Below, in pieces: positions 51,815 through 60,995 of a stretch of DNA of 64,000 bases; the stretch's first letter is position 1, and each line of letters starts with the position of its first letter. The stretch spans positions 3,410,001-3,474,000 of the forward strand of contig NZ_CP034661.1 in assembly GCF_003971235.1 (NCBI RefSeq), read 5' to 3'. This DNA comes from Chryseobacterium aureum. GTDB lineage: Bacteria > Bacteroidota > Bacteroidia > Flavobacteriales > Weeksellaceae. A program made the translations under genes and the position numbers. The notes under the pieces were generated by a model, which was given only the letters and a program-made list of their open reading frames with translations, was not told the origin of the DNA and ran no database searches.

Positions 51815-51917
51815 GGATGATGGAGGCGGGAAGCTCTCTTCGTTGATAATATGACTATTAAAATAGATTATCGAGCTGTTGTTTTCACCTTAAAAAGCTT
51901 CCAGCTTCCAGCATCAT
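51815..51917. repeat. Imperfect inverted-repeat element, intergenic
   Basis: GATGATGGAGGCGGGAAGCT (51816-51835) faces AGCTTCCAGC/TTCCAGCATCATT (51896-51918 on the plus strand), an imperfect palindrome about 100 bp across with no open frame. Similar GGAAG/CTTCC-type repeats are scattered in Chryseobacterium-like genomes. The rest of the gap to 52052 is AT-rich, with promoter-like sequence. Confidence 0.5.
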
Positions 51918-52052
51918 TATTTCAGCTGAACTAATTGAACCCTTTTTCCAAAATCCTCTTAAATAATTATAAAGTACGTTAAATAAGATACTTACACATA
52001 ATTTTATCAATGATGTCTCGTTTAAGTTAAACAATCATTTAAATATTATATT

Positions 52053-52349
52053 ATGAAAAAGTTATTTTTAACAGCAGCGTTTACCGTTGTTGGAGTAATC
52101 GCGGTATCGGCACAATCCACAACGCAAAAGCCGGATACTTCCACGAATAAACAAACAACAACTCAAAATCAGCCGAATACACAGACGACAAGTCCTTCGG
52201 ATCCAAAAACTCAACAGGAAAAAACGCCCGTGACCACAATGGAGAATTCTCCCGCAACTGATCCCACAGTAAGTACAACACCTGCTGATACTTCTAAGCC
52301 GGCAGATACTCCTAAAGAAGAGAAGAAAGACAAAAAGAAGAAAAAGTAA
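52053..52349 (+). CDS. Small exported Thr/Pro/Lys-rich protein
   Basis: A 98-residue protein: signal peptide (MKKLFLTAAFTVVGVIAVSA), then a low-complexity Thr/Gln/Asn/Ser/Pro region with repeated TTQ and TPADT units, and a strongly basic end (KEEKKDKKKKK). Such proteins are disordered and sit in the periplasm or at the surface. No function can be deduced. Codon use is ordinary, and a terminator follows at 52374-52400. Confidence 0.65.
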   Translation: MKKLFLTAAFTVVGVIAVSAQSTTQKPDTSTNKQTTTQNQPNTQTTSPSDPKTQQEKTPVTTMENSPATDPTVSTTPADTSKPADTPKEEKKDKKKKK

Positions 52350-52373
52350 AGCATTTTAGCAAACATTAGTCGG

Positions 52374-52400
52374 AATCCTGAAATCTTATATTTCAGGATT
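52374..52400. terminator. Terminator shared by convergent genes
   Basis: A perfect 11-bp stem AATCCTGAAAT/ATTTCAGGATT with a 5-nt loop and eight Ts on the plus strand. It overlaps the last codons of the convergent DUF1801 gene. Confidence 0.88.
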
Positions 52401-52761
52401 TTTTTTGCTCAATTTCTTCCATTTTAAACAGGACTATTTGATGAATTAAATCTAATGGGAGGTCTTCGGTAATCGGAAGCTGAAGGGCACCTTTAGAAAA
52501 TTTGTATTTTTTTTCTTTAAAATCCGGTTCAAACTGGCGGATGCCTTCAGCTCCCGGATATAATCCAATATGTTTTTTGTACCCTGCAAAATAGATCATA
52601 GGTTTCCCTTTATACCGGAAAGCGGGCATTTGGTATCCAATATATTCTTCCAGCTCAGATCCCTGAGAATGTATCACTTTTCTTAGTTCAAGCAGCTTTT
52701 CCTGTACTTCTTGCGGGAACAGAAGAATATATTCATCAATATTTGTAAAGGTGTTTTTCAT
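52393..52761 (-). CDS. DUF1801 protein (YdhG-like)
   Basis: From the second in-frame ATG this is a 122-residue cytoplasmic protein: MKNTFTNIDEYILLFPQEVQ, then an ELEEYIGYQMPAFRYKGK segment and MIYFAGYKKHIGLYPG, the DUF1801/YdhG signature. The preceding in-frame ATG would add MQRFFYFYV, which looks unlike the family and lies in a terminator-like region, so I chose the later start. The family is thought to bind iron or phosphate-like ligands, but its role is unclear. Confidence 0.8.
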   Translation of the reverse strand: MKNTFTNIDEYILLFPQEVQEKLLELRKVIHSQGSELEEYIGYQMPAFRYKGKPMIYFAGYKKHIGLYPGAEGIRQFEPDFKEKKYKFSKGALQLPITEDLPLDLIHQIVLFKMEEIEQKKS

Positions 52762-52777
52762 TACATAAAAATAAAAA

Positions 52778-52800
52778 AAGCGCTGCATCTAGCAGCGCTT
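52778..52800. terminator. GC-rich hairpin downstream of gdhA
   Basis: A perfect 9-bp stem AAGCGCTGC/GCAGCGCTT with a 5-nt loop and A-runs on its left. It is probably a second terminator for gdhA, reading on the minus strand. Confidence 0.7.
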
Positions 52801-52854
52801 TCTCCTTTCACTTTTTACTTTTTTCCCATTATCCCGGGAACAGGCTATATCAAA

Positions 52855-52881
52855 AAAGGTCGGGAATTTTTCCCAACCTTT
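52855..52881 (-). terminator. Terminator of gdhA
   Basis: A 12-bp stem with one mismatch (AAAGGTCGGGAA / TTCCCAACCTTT, 3-nt loop) directly after the gdhA stop, with a T-run on the minus strand. Confidence 0.8.
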
Positions 52882-52891
52882 GCTTTTTATG

Positions 52892-54250
52892 TTACACGAC
52901 TCCTTGAGCCAGCATTGCTTCTGCTACTTTTACGAAGCCGGCAATATTTGCCCCTTTTACGTAGTTTACATAACCGTCTTCGTCTTTTCCATAGTCTCTG
53001 CAAGCTTTATGGATCCCAATCATGATTTCCTTTAATCTTGCGTCTACTTCTTCAGAAGTCCAGTTAAGACGGATAGAGTTCTGAGTCATTTCTAATCCTG
53101 AAGTAGCAACACCTCCAGCATTGGAAGCCTTACCAGGAGAGAACAATACTTTATTGTCTAGGAAATAGTTGATCGCATCTAATGTAGAAGGCATGTTAGC
53201 CGCTTCAGTTACACAGATACATCCGTTTTCAACTAATTTTCTTGCATCATCTAAATCTAATTCGTTTTGAGTTGCAGAAGGGAAAGCTACATCACACTTC
53301 ACATCCCAAGGACGTTTTCCGGCATGGAACTCAGCAGATGGATATTTCTTAGCATAATCTTCTGCTCTGTTGTTTCCGGAAGATCTAAGTTCTAATAGAT
53401 AATCAATCTTTTCTCCGCTGATACCGTCTTTGTCATAGATGTATCCGTCAGGACCAGAGATGGTTACTACTTTAGCTCCCAGTTCAGTTGCTTTTTTAAT
53501 AACTCCCCAAGCTACGTTTCCGAAACCTGATACCGTTACAATTTTATCCTTGAAATCCTGTCCGATTGTTTTAAGCATCTGCTCAGCGAAGTAGACAACA
53601 CCGTATCCTGTAGCTTCAGGACGGATTAATGATCCTCCGTAAGCAAGACCTTTTCCTGTAAGAACTCCGGTAAACTCGTTTCTGATTTTCTTGTACTGTC
53701 CGAATAAATATCCGATTTCTCTTGCTCCTACACCAATATCTCCTGCAGGTACATCTGTTTCAGGGCCAATGTGCTTACATAATTCTGTCATGAAAGCCTG
53801 GCAGAAACGCATTACTTCCATATCAGATTTTCCTTGCGGATCAAAATCCGAACCTCCTTTACCCCCTCCCATAGGAAGTGTTGTTAAAGAGTTCTTGAAT
53901 ACCTGTTCGAAAGCTAAGAACTTAAGAACGGATAAGTTTACAGTAGGATGGAAACGGATTCCCCCTTTGTATGGACCAATTGCAGAGTTCATCTGAATTC
54001 TGAAACCTCTGTTAACCTGAATTTCTCCTTTGTCATCAACCCATGGAACTCTGAAAATAATAATTCTTTCAGCTTCAGCCATTCTTTCAAGCAGCTTCAT
54101 TCCGGTATATTCTTTTTTAGTAGCAATGAACGGAATTACAGTTACGGCAACTTCTTTTACAGCCTGTAAGAACTCCGGTTCGTTAGGATTTTTTGCTTCA
54201 ATTTTTGCAATAAACTCTTGGATTTTCTGGTCAATATTATATTGTTCCAT
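52892..54250 (-). CDS. gdhA: NADP-type glutamate dehydrogenase
   Basis: A full-length 452-residue hexameric-type GDH. The N-terminal catalytic domain has GPYKGGIRFHPTVNLSVLKFLAFEQVFKN and the active-site Lys in PMGGGKGGSDFDP. The Rossmann domain has VSGFGNVAWG and later ASNAGGVATSGLEM. Length and motifs fit the bacterial NADPH-using class (about 450 residues). It makes glutamate from 2-oxoglutarate and ammonia. The single-gene unit has a perfect -7 box upstream and terminator hairpins downstream. Confidence 0.95.
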   Translation of the reverse strand: MEQYNIDQKIQEFIAKIEAKNPNEPEFLQAVKEVAVTVIPFIATKKEYTGMKLLERMAEAERIIIFRVPWVDDKGEIQVNRGFRIQMNSAIGPYKGGIRFHPTVNLSVLKFLAFEQVFKNSLTTLPMGGGKGGSDFDPQGKSDMEVMRFCQAFMTELCKHIGPETDVPAGDIGVGAREIGYLFGQYKKIRNEFTGVLTGKGLAYGGSLIRPEATGYGVVYFAEQMLKTIGQDFKDKIVTVSGFGNVAWGVIKKATELGAKVVTISGPDGYIYDKDGISGEKIDYLLELRSSGNNRAEDYAKKYPSAEFHAGKRPWDVKCDVAFPSATQNELDLDDARKLVENGCICVTEAANMPSTLDAINYFLDNKVLFSPGKASNAGGVATSGLEMTQNSIRLNWTSEEVDARLKEIMIGIHKACRDYGKDEDGYVNYVKGANIAGFVKVAEAMLAQGVV

Positions 54251-54276
54251 ATATTAAGGTTGAATATTATTGTCAA

Positions 54277-54284
54277 CAAATTTA
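54277..54284 (-). promoter_or_regulatory. -7 box of gdhA
   Basis: The minus strand reads TAAATTTG, a perfect TAnnTTTG box 26 nt before the start codon. The remaining gap to 54440 is very AT-rich with no gene. Confidence 0.6.
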
Positions 54285-54440
54285 ATTTTTTTTTCAAGAT
54301 TCACAACACTATATTTTAAGATTGTTAAAAATTAAATAATAATGTTTCGTAATATTATTAAATTGATAATTTATGTTCAAATTTTATTAAAAATGAAATG
54401 TTATGTGTGAAATAATGCAATATTAAGAAATCGTTAAATG

Positions 54441-55565
54441 TCAGATTGCGATAAATTGCCTCCCGGAAAATGATTTTACTTTCCCTAAAAGTTCCAATTC
54501 TAAAATTATTGGCAAAATTTTATGAGTGGAAACCTCAATTTTCTGTGACAGATCGTCCAGAGAAATCTGAGGATGGTCTTTAATGGACTGATATATTAAT
54601 TGTTGGTTATCAGATAATTGAATGTTTGTTTCACTGTGCGGAAACAACTCTTCCATTTTTTCTTTTGGTTCATTAAATCCCAGCATACTGATAAGATCCT
54701 TCAGGGTAGAAATAGCCGTTGCTTTATTATGGAAGATCAGCTGATTACATCCTTGGCTGGCCGGATCAGTAATTTTTCCCGGCAGCGCAAAGACATCCCG
54801 GTTATAGTCATTGGCAAATGCTGCGGTACTAATGGATCCGCCTCCAAAACCAGTTTCCACTACGATGGTTGCAGGAGATATCCCTGCCACAATCCTGTTC
54901 CGCTGAATAAAATTTTCCCGGTCGGGTTTTCTTGAAGCACTGAATTCTGTAATCAATGCTCCTCCTTCTTCAAGGATTTTCTGGGAAAGGCGTTTGTTTT
55001 TGGCAGGATATAAGTGTTTAAAACCATGAGCGAGAACGCCTACGGTAGGTTTTTGGGTACGGATTGACTGTTCATGAACTTCTTTGTCAACTCCCAGGGC
55101 AAGCCCGCTTACCGATATATATTGGGAAGGCTGTAGGGCTTCAAAAAACTCTTTAACAAATTGTTGTCCGTAGGAAGTTATATTACGGGTTCCTACAACA
55201 CTTACCTTGGGAAGCGCGTCATTAATCTGTCCCTTTTGATAGAGAACAGCAGGAGCATCATGACATTCATGAAGGAGGGAAGGGGTTTCATTAAGGTGTT
55301 TTACCCTGATTTGAATATTGTTTTTTTCGCAAAAAATCAATTCATCTTCTGCGAATTTCAAATGAGCCTCATTGCCAATATCCGAAACCGTTTTTGAGCC
55401 TATTCCTTCCAGCTTTTTGTATTCTTTCCTGGCTCTTTTCCAGGCTTCCTGGGCACTTCCAAAAGTGCGGACCAATCTATGAAAATGAACGTCGCCAATG
55501 TGGCTGCACTCGCGGAGGGCAATGGTATATAAATATTCTTCAGAGATCATAGGTGTTTTTTTCAA
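54441..55565 (-). CDS. dprA: DNA-processing protein DprA
   Basis: A 374-residue protein with an N-terminal helix-hairpin-helix region (KLEGIGSKTVSDIG), the DprA Rossmann fold (VSVVGTRNITSYGQQFVKEF, SGLALGVDKEVH, GVLAHGFKHLYPAKNK, ALITEFS, NFIQRNRIVAGIS) and a C-terminal winged-helix domain (HPQISLDDLSQKIEVSTHKI). DprA loads RecA onto incoming single-stranded DNA in natural transformation. An internal ATG five residues in (MISEEYLY) is an alternative start. Confidence 0.95.
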   Translation of the reverse strand: MKKTPMISEEYLYTIALRECSHIGDVHFHRLVRTFGSAQEAWKRARKEYKKLEGIGSKTVSDIGNEAHLKFAEDELIFCEKNNIQIRVKHLNETPSLLHECHDAPAVLYQKGQINDALPKVSVVGTRNITSYGQQFVKEFFEALQPSQYISVSGLALGVDKEVHEQSIRTQKPTVGVLAHGFKHLYPAKNKRLSQKILEEGGALITEFSASRKPDRENFIQRNRIVAGISPATIVVETGFGGGSISTAAFANDYNRDVFALPGKITDPASQGCNQLIFHNKATAISTLKDLISMLGFNEPKEKMEELFPHSETNIQLSDNQQLIYQSIKDHPQISLDDLSQKIEVSTHKILPIILELELLGKVKSFSGRQFIAI

Positions 55566-55582
55566 ATGTAGTGAAATAAGTT

Positions 55583-56350
55583 TTATCTTTTCCTCAGTTC
55601 CTCCAAATGATCCCAGATATTGTCTCTTTTTTTGTAAGGAAGTTCCATGAAATCCTCCGGATGATTTTCTTTATATTCCTGCCAAAGTTTATCATCCTTT
55701 TCGCTGTAATAATTAGGAAATTCCCAAATGAATTTTTTCTTTTTTTCCCCCACATTTTTAAAGGCAAAAGCGATAATACTTCCTACTATAGCACCGGAAA
55801 GATGGGCCTGCCATGAGATTTTACTGGGTTCCTGCATGGTATAGAAAAGCTCTTCAGGAAGCATTCCCCACACCAGGCTTCCATAATAAAGCACCACAAG
55901 CATGGAAATAGTGAGAAGTTTTGTATTCCATTTGAATACCCCGCTGAAGAATAGGAAGAATGCAAGCACATACACTACACCGCTGGCCCCGATGGTACAG
56001 GTATACATATATTCGCCGGTAAGAATGTCAATAGGAGGAAGAAGCCATACCAAAAGCCCTGTTGCCAGCCATCCGATTATAAACACTTTGTTCGCTACTA
56101 CAGGATAAAACTGATAGAGCAGAAACATCAGCGCAGCTATCGGAATAGAATTCCCAATAATATGATCAATATTTCCGTGTAAGAGAGGAGCGGTCACTAC
56201 GCCAAGCAATCCTTCCGGCAGAAGCGGAATGATGGCCCCAAAACAGCTTTGAAAAAAGCCCTGAGTTTGTAAGAAATACCCGAACCACATCGCAGAAAGC
56301 ATCAGCAATGGATATATAACCGCTCTTTTGGAAATTATATTTTTAAACAT
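55583..56350 (-). CDS. Rhomboid family intramembrane serine protease
   Basis: A 255-residue rhomboid with six to seven helices, early HGNIDHIIGNSI (conserved His/Asn), catalytic Ser in TIGASGVVYVLAFF and catalytic His in WQAHLSGAIVG. It cleaves membrane proteins within the bilayer; the substrate is unknown. A charged cytoplasmic C-terminal tail (about 200-255) is rich in Lys, Glu and Tyr. It lies 17 nt before dprA on the same strand, so the two are probably co-transcribed. Confidence 0.9.
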   Translation of the reverse strand: MFKNIISKRAVIYPLLMLSAMWFGYFLQTQGFFQSCFGAIIPLLPEGLLGVVTAPLLHGNIDHIIGNSIPIAALMFLLYQFYPVVANKVFIIGWLATGLLVWLLPPIDILTGEYMYTCTIGASGVVYVLAFFLFFSGVFKWNTKLLTISMLVVLYYGSLVWGMLPEELFYTMQEPSKISWQAHLSGAIVGSIIAFAFKNVGEKKKKFIWEFPNYYSEKDDKLWQEYKENHPEDFMELPYKKRDNIWDHLEELRKR

Positions 56351-56570
56351 GAAGATTTTATGTCAAATCAAAAGCCAATGATCAATTTCGGAAAATTTGT
56401 CGATGAATTGATTTCTACCTGCCTGATTTTAAGACAAAAGGTATCAAATTTTATTTTCAAACTTATTATTTTGGCACTGATTTTATATTAATATGTTCTG
56501 GTGATTGATTCAGCTTTGATGAAAATGGATTCTTTAAAGTGGAATTTACCTTTAAAAAAAATTATATTAA

Positions 56571-56578
56571 TACTTTTG
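56571..56578 (+). promoter_or_regulatory. -7 box of the first DUF3078 gene
   Basis: TACTTTTG, a perfect TAnnTTTG box, 21 nt before the start codon. Confidence 0.6.
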
Positions 56579-56599
56579 TATTGAAAATTATTTAGAGTA

Positions 56600-57526
56600 A
56601 TGAAGAAGTTTTTATTGATTCTTTCCTGTTTTCTGGGAATCTATGCAAGTGCACAAGAAGAATTAAAAAAAGATTCCGTAGTGGCAGATACGGTAAAGTA
56701 TTGGTCAGTAATAGGAAAAAACACGCTAATGATTAACCAGGCTGCCTTTTCAAACTGGGCAGGAGGGGGAGCCAACAACGTAGGATGGCTTGCGGGAACA
56801 AATTACAATCTGACGTATGAGAAAGACAAAGATCTTTGGGAGAATATCATCATTCTAGGATATGGACAAAATGATACGAAGGGTCTTGGAATAAGAAAAA
56901 CGCAGGATGTGATTAATGTTTCTACCAATTATGGAAGGAAATTTTCAAAAAGCTGGTATTTCTCTCTTGGAGCAGGGTTTCAGTCACAGTTTGCAGCCGG
57001 ATATGAGGACGGGAATAATCCTGAAGCCAAAAAAATTTCAAACTTTATGGCTCCGGGATATCTGAACCTCGGTATGGGGATTACCTACAGACCTAAAGAT
57101 GATCTTACCGTTACCTTGCGTCCTACCAATGCCAGATGGACTTTTGTTCTGGATAAAGACCTCCAGACAGCAGGAAGCTACGGTCTGAAAAATGATGGTG
57201 ACACTTCTTTATTGCAGGTCGGTTTTCTGGGAACAGCCATCTACAAGCTGAAAATAATGGAGGATATCTACTTAACCAATACAGCTTCTGTCTTTTCCAA
57301 TTATCTTGATCATCCTGAAAGGCTCGTTCTTGCTTATGGAGCCCTGCTGAACCTGAAAGTAAACAAGTATATTTCATCCAATGTTACTGTAGATTTGCTA
57401 TATGACCATAACCAGATAGAAAAAACACAGCTGAAACAAACCCTTGGAATCGGGTTCGCTTATACCCTGAATAATGGGGTAAAACGCTCTGACCGTAAAG
57501 ACAGCCAGTGGTGGATCAAAAAATAA
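56600..57526 (+). CDS. DUF3078 outer-membrane-like protein, tandem copy 1
   Basis: A 308-residue protein with signal peptide (cut near ASAQE) and a beta-strand-rich mature part typical of outer-membrane proteins: LMINQAAFSNWAGGGANNVGW (about 48), FSNYLDHPERLVLAYG and VTVDLLYDHNQIEKTQLKQTLG near the end, which is the DUF3078 pattern. It is about 70% identical by eye to the next gene. Function unknown; a barrel or barrel-associated role at the outer membrane is likely. Confidence 0.8.
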   Translation: MKKFLLILSCFLGIYASAQEELKKDSVVADTVKYWSVIGKNTLMINQAAFSNWAGGGANNVGWLAGTNYNLTYEKDKDLWENIIILGYGQNDTKGLGIRKTQDVINVSTNYGRKFSKSWYFSLGAGFQSQFAAGYEDGNNPEAKKISNFMAPGYLNLGMGITYRPKDDLTVTLRPTNARWTFVLDKDLQTAGSYGLKNDGDTSLLQVGFLGTAIYKLKIMEDIYLTNTASVFSNYLDHPERLVLAYGALLNLKVNKYISSNVTVDLLYDHNQIEKTQLKQTLGIGFAYTLNNGVKRSDRKDSQWWIKK

Positions 57527-57551
57527 TACAGAATATCATATTTCAATTAAG

Positions 57552-57573
57552 AACACTTCAGAAATGAGGTGTT
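57552..57573 (+). terminator. Terminator of DUF3078 copy 1
   Basis: A 9-bp stem AACACTTCA/TGAGGTGTT (one G-T pair) with a 4-nt loop, followed by a T-run. Confidence 0.7.
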
Positions 57574-57732
57574 TTTTTTACTTTTAAAACAGCGTATTTT
57601 TAAGTTGGTTTAAGTTTGGTTTACTTCCTTTGATTGTTTAAATGATTTATTTTCATTGGATTATAGAGGTTAATTTAGTAGTGTTAAATTCATTTTAAAG
57701 TGAATTTTATTCCGGCAAAGATTATTATTTAT

Positions 57733-57740
57733 ACATTTGT
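57733..57740 (+). promoter_or_regulatory. -7 box of the second DUF3078 gene
   Basis: TACATTTG, a perfect TAnnTTTG box, 14 nt before the start codon. Copy 2 is thus controlled separately from copy 1. Confidence 0.6.
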
Positions 57741-57754
57741 AATAAATCGTTATT

Positions 57755-58678
57755 ATGAAAAAACTTTTATTGATCAGTTCTATTTCTCTTGGGGCTGCAG
57801 CAATGGCTCAGGAGGCTAAAACGGAAGCGCCGGCAGCAGATACTGTGAAAGCGTGGTCTATTCAGGGACAAAATACATTAATGCTCAATCAGGCTGCCTT
57901 TTCAAACTGGGTAGGAGGGGGAGCCAACAACGTAGGCTGGCTTGCCGGAGTTAATTATAACCTGACCTATGAAAAAGGGAAAGATCTTTGGGAAAATATT
58001 ATTATCCTGGGGTACGGACAAAATAACACACAGGGAACCGGGGTAAGAAAAACCCAGGATGTTATCAACCTTTCCACCAACTATGGAAGAGAGTTTGCCA
58101 AGCATTGGTATTTCTCAGCGGGTGTTGGGCTTCAGACTCAATTTGCTCCGGGATATGAAGACGGTAATAATCCGGACGCTAAAAAGATTTCCAATTTCAT
58201 GGCGCCAGGCTATCTGAATGTAGGGGCCGGGGTTACTTACCGTCCTAATGACAACCTTACCGTAACTTTACGTCCGGCAAATGCAAGATGGACCTTTGTT
58301 TTAGATGAAGATCTTCAGAAAGCAGGTACTTATGGACTGAAAAATGACGGGGATTCTTCTCTTTTCCAGTTCGGTTTCCTGGGGACCGCCATGTATAAAC
58401 TGAAGATTATGGAAAACATCACTTTGCTGAATACCGCTTCTGTATTCTCCAATTATCTTGACCATCCGGAAAGACTGGTTCTTGGATACAGCGGAGTTTT
58501 AAGCATGAAAATCAATAAGTATATCTCAACGAATGTAACACTTGACTTACTGTATGACCATAATCAGATATGGAAAACACAGCTGAAGCAGACATTGGGA
58601 GTAGGTTTGGCCTACAATTTCGATAATGGTAAGAAACGCTCAGACAATAAAGATAACCAAGGCTGGTTAAAGAAATAA
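57755..58678 (+). CDS. DUF3078 outer-membrane-like protein, tandem copy 2
   Basis: A 307-residue paralogue of the preceding gene, with its own signal peptide (cut near AMAQE), the same LMLNQAAFSNWVGGGANNVGW motif and the same C-terminal DLLYDHNQIWKTQLKQTLG strand. Differences are spread along the protein, so this is an older duplication kept by selection. It has its own promoter and a terminator at 58701-58727. Confidence 0.8.
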   Translation: MKKLLLISSISLGAAAMAQEAKTEAPAADTVKAWSIQGQNTLMLNQAAFSNWVGGGANNVGWLAGVNYNLTYEKGKDLWENIIILGYGQNNTQGTGVRKTQDVINLSTNYGREFAKHWYFSAGVGLQTQFAPGYEDGNNPDAKKISNFMAPGYLNVGAGVTYRPNDNLTVTLRPANARWTFVLDEDLQKAGTYGLKNDGDSSLFQFGFLGTAMYKLKIMENITLLNTASVFSNYLDHPERLVLGYSGVLSMKINKYISTNVTLDLLYDHNQIWKTQLKQTLGVGLAYNFDNGKKRSDNKDNQGWLKK

Positions 58679-58700
58679 AAATAATTTTGTACTAAAATAA

Positions 58701-58727
58701 AAAAGCACTTCAAAAAGAAGTGCTTTT
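58701..58727. terminator. Bidirectional terminator
   Basis: A perfect 11-bp stem AAAAGCACTTC/GAAGTGCTTTT with a 5-nt loop between convergent DUF3078 and sufD genes. Confidence 0.88.
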
Positions 58728-58748
58728 GTCTATCAATATATATAAGTC

Positions 58749-60056
58749 TTAGAATTCTATATCAACTCCCAGTTTCTCAGCCAACAGCTTTGAAATTTTT
58801 TCTTTCAGAGGTTCTATATCAATGTTTTGCATTGCATCATTAGCAAAAGCATATAAAAGTAATGCCTGTGCTTCTTTTTTAGAGATTCCTCTTGCTCTCA
58901 GGTAGAATAAAGCATCTTCATTCAACTGGCCTACCGTACAGCCGTGAGAACATTTTACATCATCCGCAAAGATCTCTAACTGAGGCTTGGTATCAATACT
59001 TGCACCTTCACTTAGCAATACGTTGTTATTCTGCTGGTAAGCGTTTGTTTTCTGAGCAATTTTGTCTACAAAAACTTTTCCGTTGAACACTCCGTGGGCA
59101 TTGCCATCAAAGATTCCTTTATAGTTCTGATAGCTTTCACAGTTCGGGAAATTGTGATGAACTGCCGTATGGTGGTCTACCAGCTGATCTTTTCCGATGA
59201 TTGTGATTCCGTTCATGAATGAATTGATATTGGATCCATTCTGAATAAAATCCAGGTTGTTTCTTACCAGTTTACCTCCGAAAGAGAACGTGTTTACAGT
59301 TGTTAAGCTGTCTTTCTCCTGTCTTGCGAAAGTACTGTCAATAAGATAGGTTGTATTGTTGTCATTCTGAAGCTTATGCCAGTCTGCTTTTGCATTCGGG
59401 TAGGTAAAGATCTCCGTTACAGAGTTGGTCAATACATAAGTGCTGTCAAAATTATGGTGGCTTTCAATCACTTCTACTTTAGCTCCATCTTCTACGATTA
59501 AAAGGTTTCTTGTATTGTAGAATGTGTTTTCTTCCTGATTCTGAGAGATATAAAAAACGTGGATTGGTTTTTCAATCACTACATTTTTAGGAACCTTAAG
59601 GAAGAAGCCGTATTTGCAGTAAGCAAGATTAAGGTTGGTAAAAGCCTGTTCTTGAGAAGCAATGGTATTGAAATATTTTTCAAAAACCTCTTTGTGCTTC
59701 TCGTCATTCAATGCATAATTGAAAGAAAGAAACTCTACATTTTCAATAGATACCTTTGAAAGTTCTTTGTGCAGTTTACCGTTTACAAAAACAATCCAAT
59801 CAAAATTTTCTTCTCCAAGGTGCAGTTCATCCAACTGTTCTTTGGTGATATTGTGGCTCTCTTTCGGGAAGAAGTTGTAGCTTTTTTCCGTGATCTCCTT
59901 TAGATTGGTATATTTATATTCTTCGTCTTTTTTTGTTGGAAAACCAAGGTTTTCAAATCTTTGAAGCGCTGCTTTTCTACTGTCATCCAGAAATCTGTGA
60001 CGAAGACTCTCCAAAAATTCATTATGGTTCTCTATAATTTGTTCTTTTAATGCCAT
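58749..60056 (-). CDS. sufD: Fe-S assembly scaffold subunit SufD
   Basis: From the ATG that gives MALKEQIIENHNEF the protein has 435 residues; an ATG nine codons earlier is possible. It shows the SufBD beta-helix core (VVIEKPIHVFYIS, IVEDGAKVEVIESHHNFDSTYVLTNS) and the C-terminal DVKCSHGCTVGQLNEDALFYLRARGIS motif. With SufB and SufC it forms the SufBC2D scaffold on which Fe-S clusters are built. A 165-nt gap separates it from sufC. Confidence 0.95.
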   Translation of the reverse strand: MALKEQIIENHNEFLESLRHRFLDDSRKAALQRFENLGFPTKKDEEYKYTNLKEITEKSYNFFPKESHNITKEQLDELHLGEENFDWIVFVNGKLHKELSKVSIENVEFLSFNYALNDEKHKEVFEKYFNTIASQEQAFTNLNLAYCKYGFFLKVPKNVVIEKPIHVFYISQNQEENTFYNTRNLLIVEDGAKVEVIESHHNFDSTYVLTNSVTEIFTYPNAKADWHKLQNDNNTTYLIDSTFARQEKDSLTTVNTFSFGGKLVRNNLDFIQNGSNINSFMNGITIIGKDQLVDHHTAVHHNFPNCESYQNYKGIFDGNAHGVFNGKVFVDKIAQKTNAYQQNNNVLLSEGASIDTKPQLEIFADDVKCSHGCTVGQLNEDALFYLRARGISKKEAQALLLYAFANDAMQNIDIEPLKEKISKLLAEKLGVDIEF

Positions 60057-60221
60057 TACTGGTATATCTGTGGTTTGCACCATTTTTTCTTTTTATTTTG
60101 AACTAAAATATTGCTATTCCGAGGAATAGGGATCCAATTTTAATATTAGAGATACTTTATTTTACTACGCTTCACGAGTGATTGTGGAAAATTTTAATCT
60201 CTTAAATAATATATTTTCTTC

Positions 60222-60965
60222 TTAATTAAGAAGCCAGTCGTATCCTTTTTCTTCAAGTTCTAACGCCAGAGATTTATCACCTGTTTTGATGATTTTTCCG
60301 TCTGCTAAAACGTGAACGAAGTCAGGCTGAATATAATTAAGCAACCTCTGATAGTGGGTAATCAAAAGAACTGCATTTCCTTCATTTTTGAAGTAATTTA
60401 CTCCATCTGCCACGATTCTTAAAGCATCAATATCCAATCCTGAATCCGTTTCATCCAGAATCGCCAGCTTAGGATTAAGCATCATCATCTGGAAGATCTC
60501 ATTTCTTTTCTTTTCACCTCCGGAGAATCCCTCGTTCAATGATCTTGAAAGGAAATCTTTTTTGATCCCCAGTTTTTCAGACTTCTCACGAATTAATGCA
60601 AGCATTTCCTTTGCAGGCATTTCTTCCAGCCCGTTTGCTTTTCTTGTTTCATTCAACGCTGCTTTGATAAAGTTCGTTACAGAAACTCCCGGTATTTCCA
60701 CCGGATACTGGAAAGAAAGGAAGATTCCTTTATGAGCTCTGTCTTCAGGAGCATCTTCGCTGATGTCTTCTCCCTGGAAAAGGATCTCTCCACCAGTCAC
60801 TTCGTAATCTTCTTTTCCGGCGATTACAGAAGAAAGGGTAGATTTCCCGGCTCCGTTCGGTCCCATGATAGCGTGAACTTCGCCTGGTTTTATTTCAAGA
60901 TTAATACCTTTTAATATTTCTGCGCCATCTTCAATTTTGGCGTGAAGGTCTTTAATTTGTAACAT
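60222..60965 (-). CDS. sufC: Fe-S assembly ATPase SufC
   Basis: A 247-residue ABC-type ATPase: Walker [12 protein letters not shown], the SufC-specific [18 protein letters not shown] signature and Walker [13 protein letters not shown]. It powers cluster assembly in the SufBC2D complex. The next gene upstream in the operon (60996-61406) encodes the exported HIUase-like protein. Confidence 0.96.
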   Translation of the reverse strand: MLQIKDLHAKIEDGAEILKGINLEIKPGEVHAIMGPNGAGKSTLSSVIAGKEDYEVTGGEILFQGEDISEDAPEDRAHKGIFLSFQYPVEIPGVSVTNFIKAALNETRKANGLEEMPAKEMLALIREKSEKLGIKKDFLSRSLNEGFSGGEKKRNEIFQMMMLNPKLAILDETDSGLDIDALRIVADGVNYFKNEGNAVLLITHYQRLLNYIQPDFVHVLADGKIIKTGDKSLALELEEKGYDWLLN

Positions 60966-60995
60966 TCTTGCTAACTTTTGCTTTTTATAATTGTA

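Noticed and set aside
52053..52349. Repeat-rich Thr/Pro segment as a CRISPR or tandem-repeat locus
   Set aside because: The units are short, irregular and in frame with a signal peptide; it is low-complexity protein, not an array. No CRISPR array was seen in the window.
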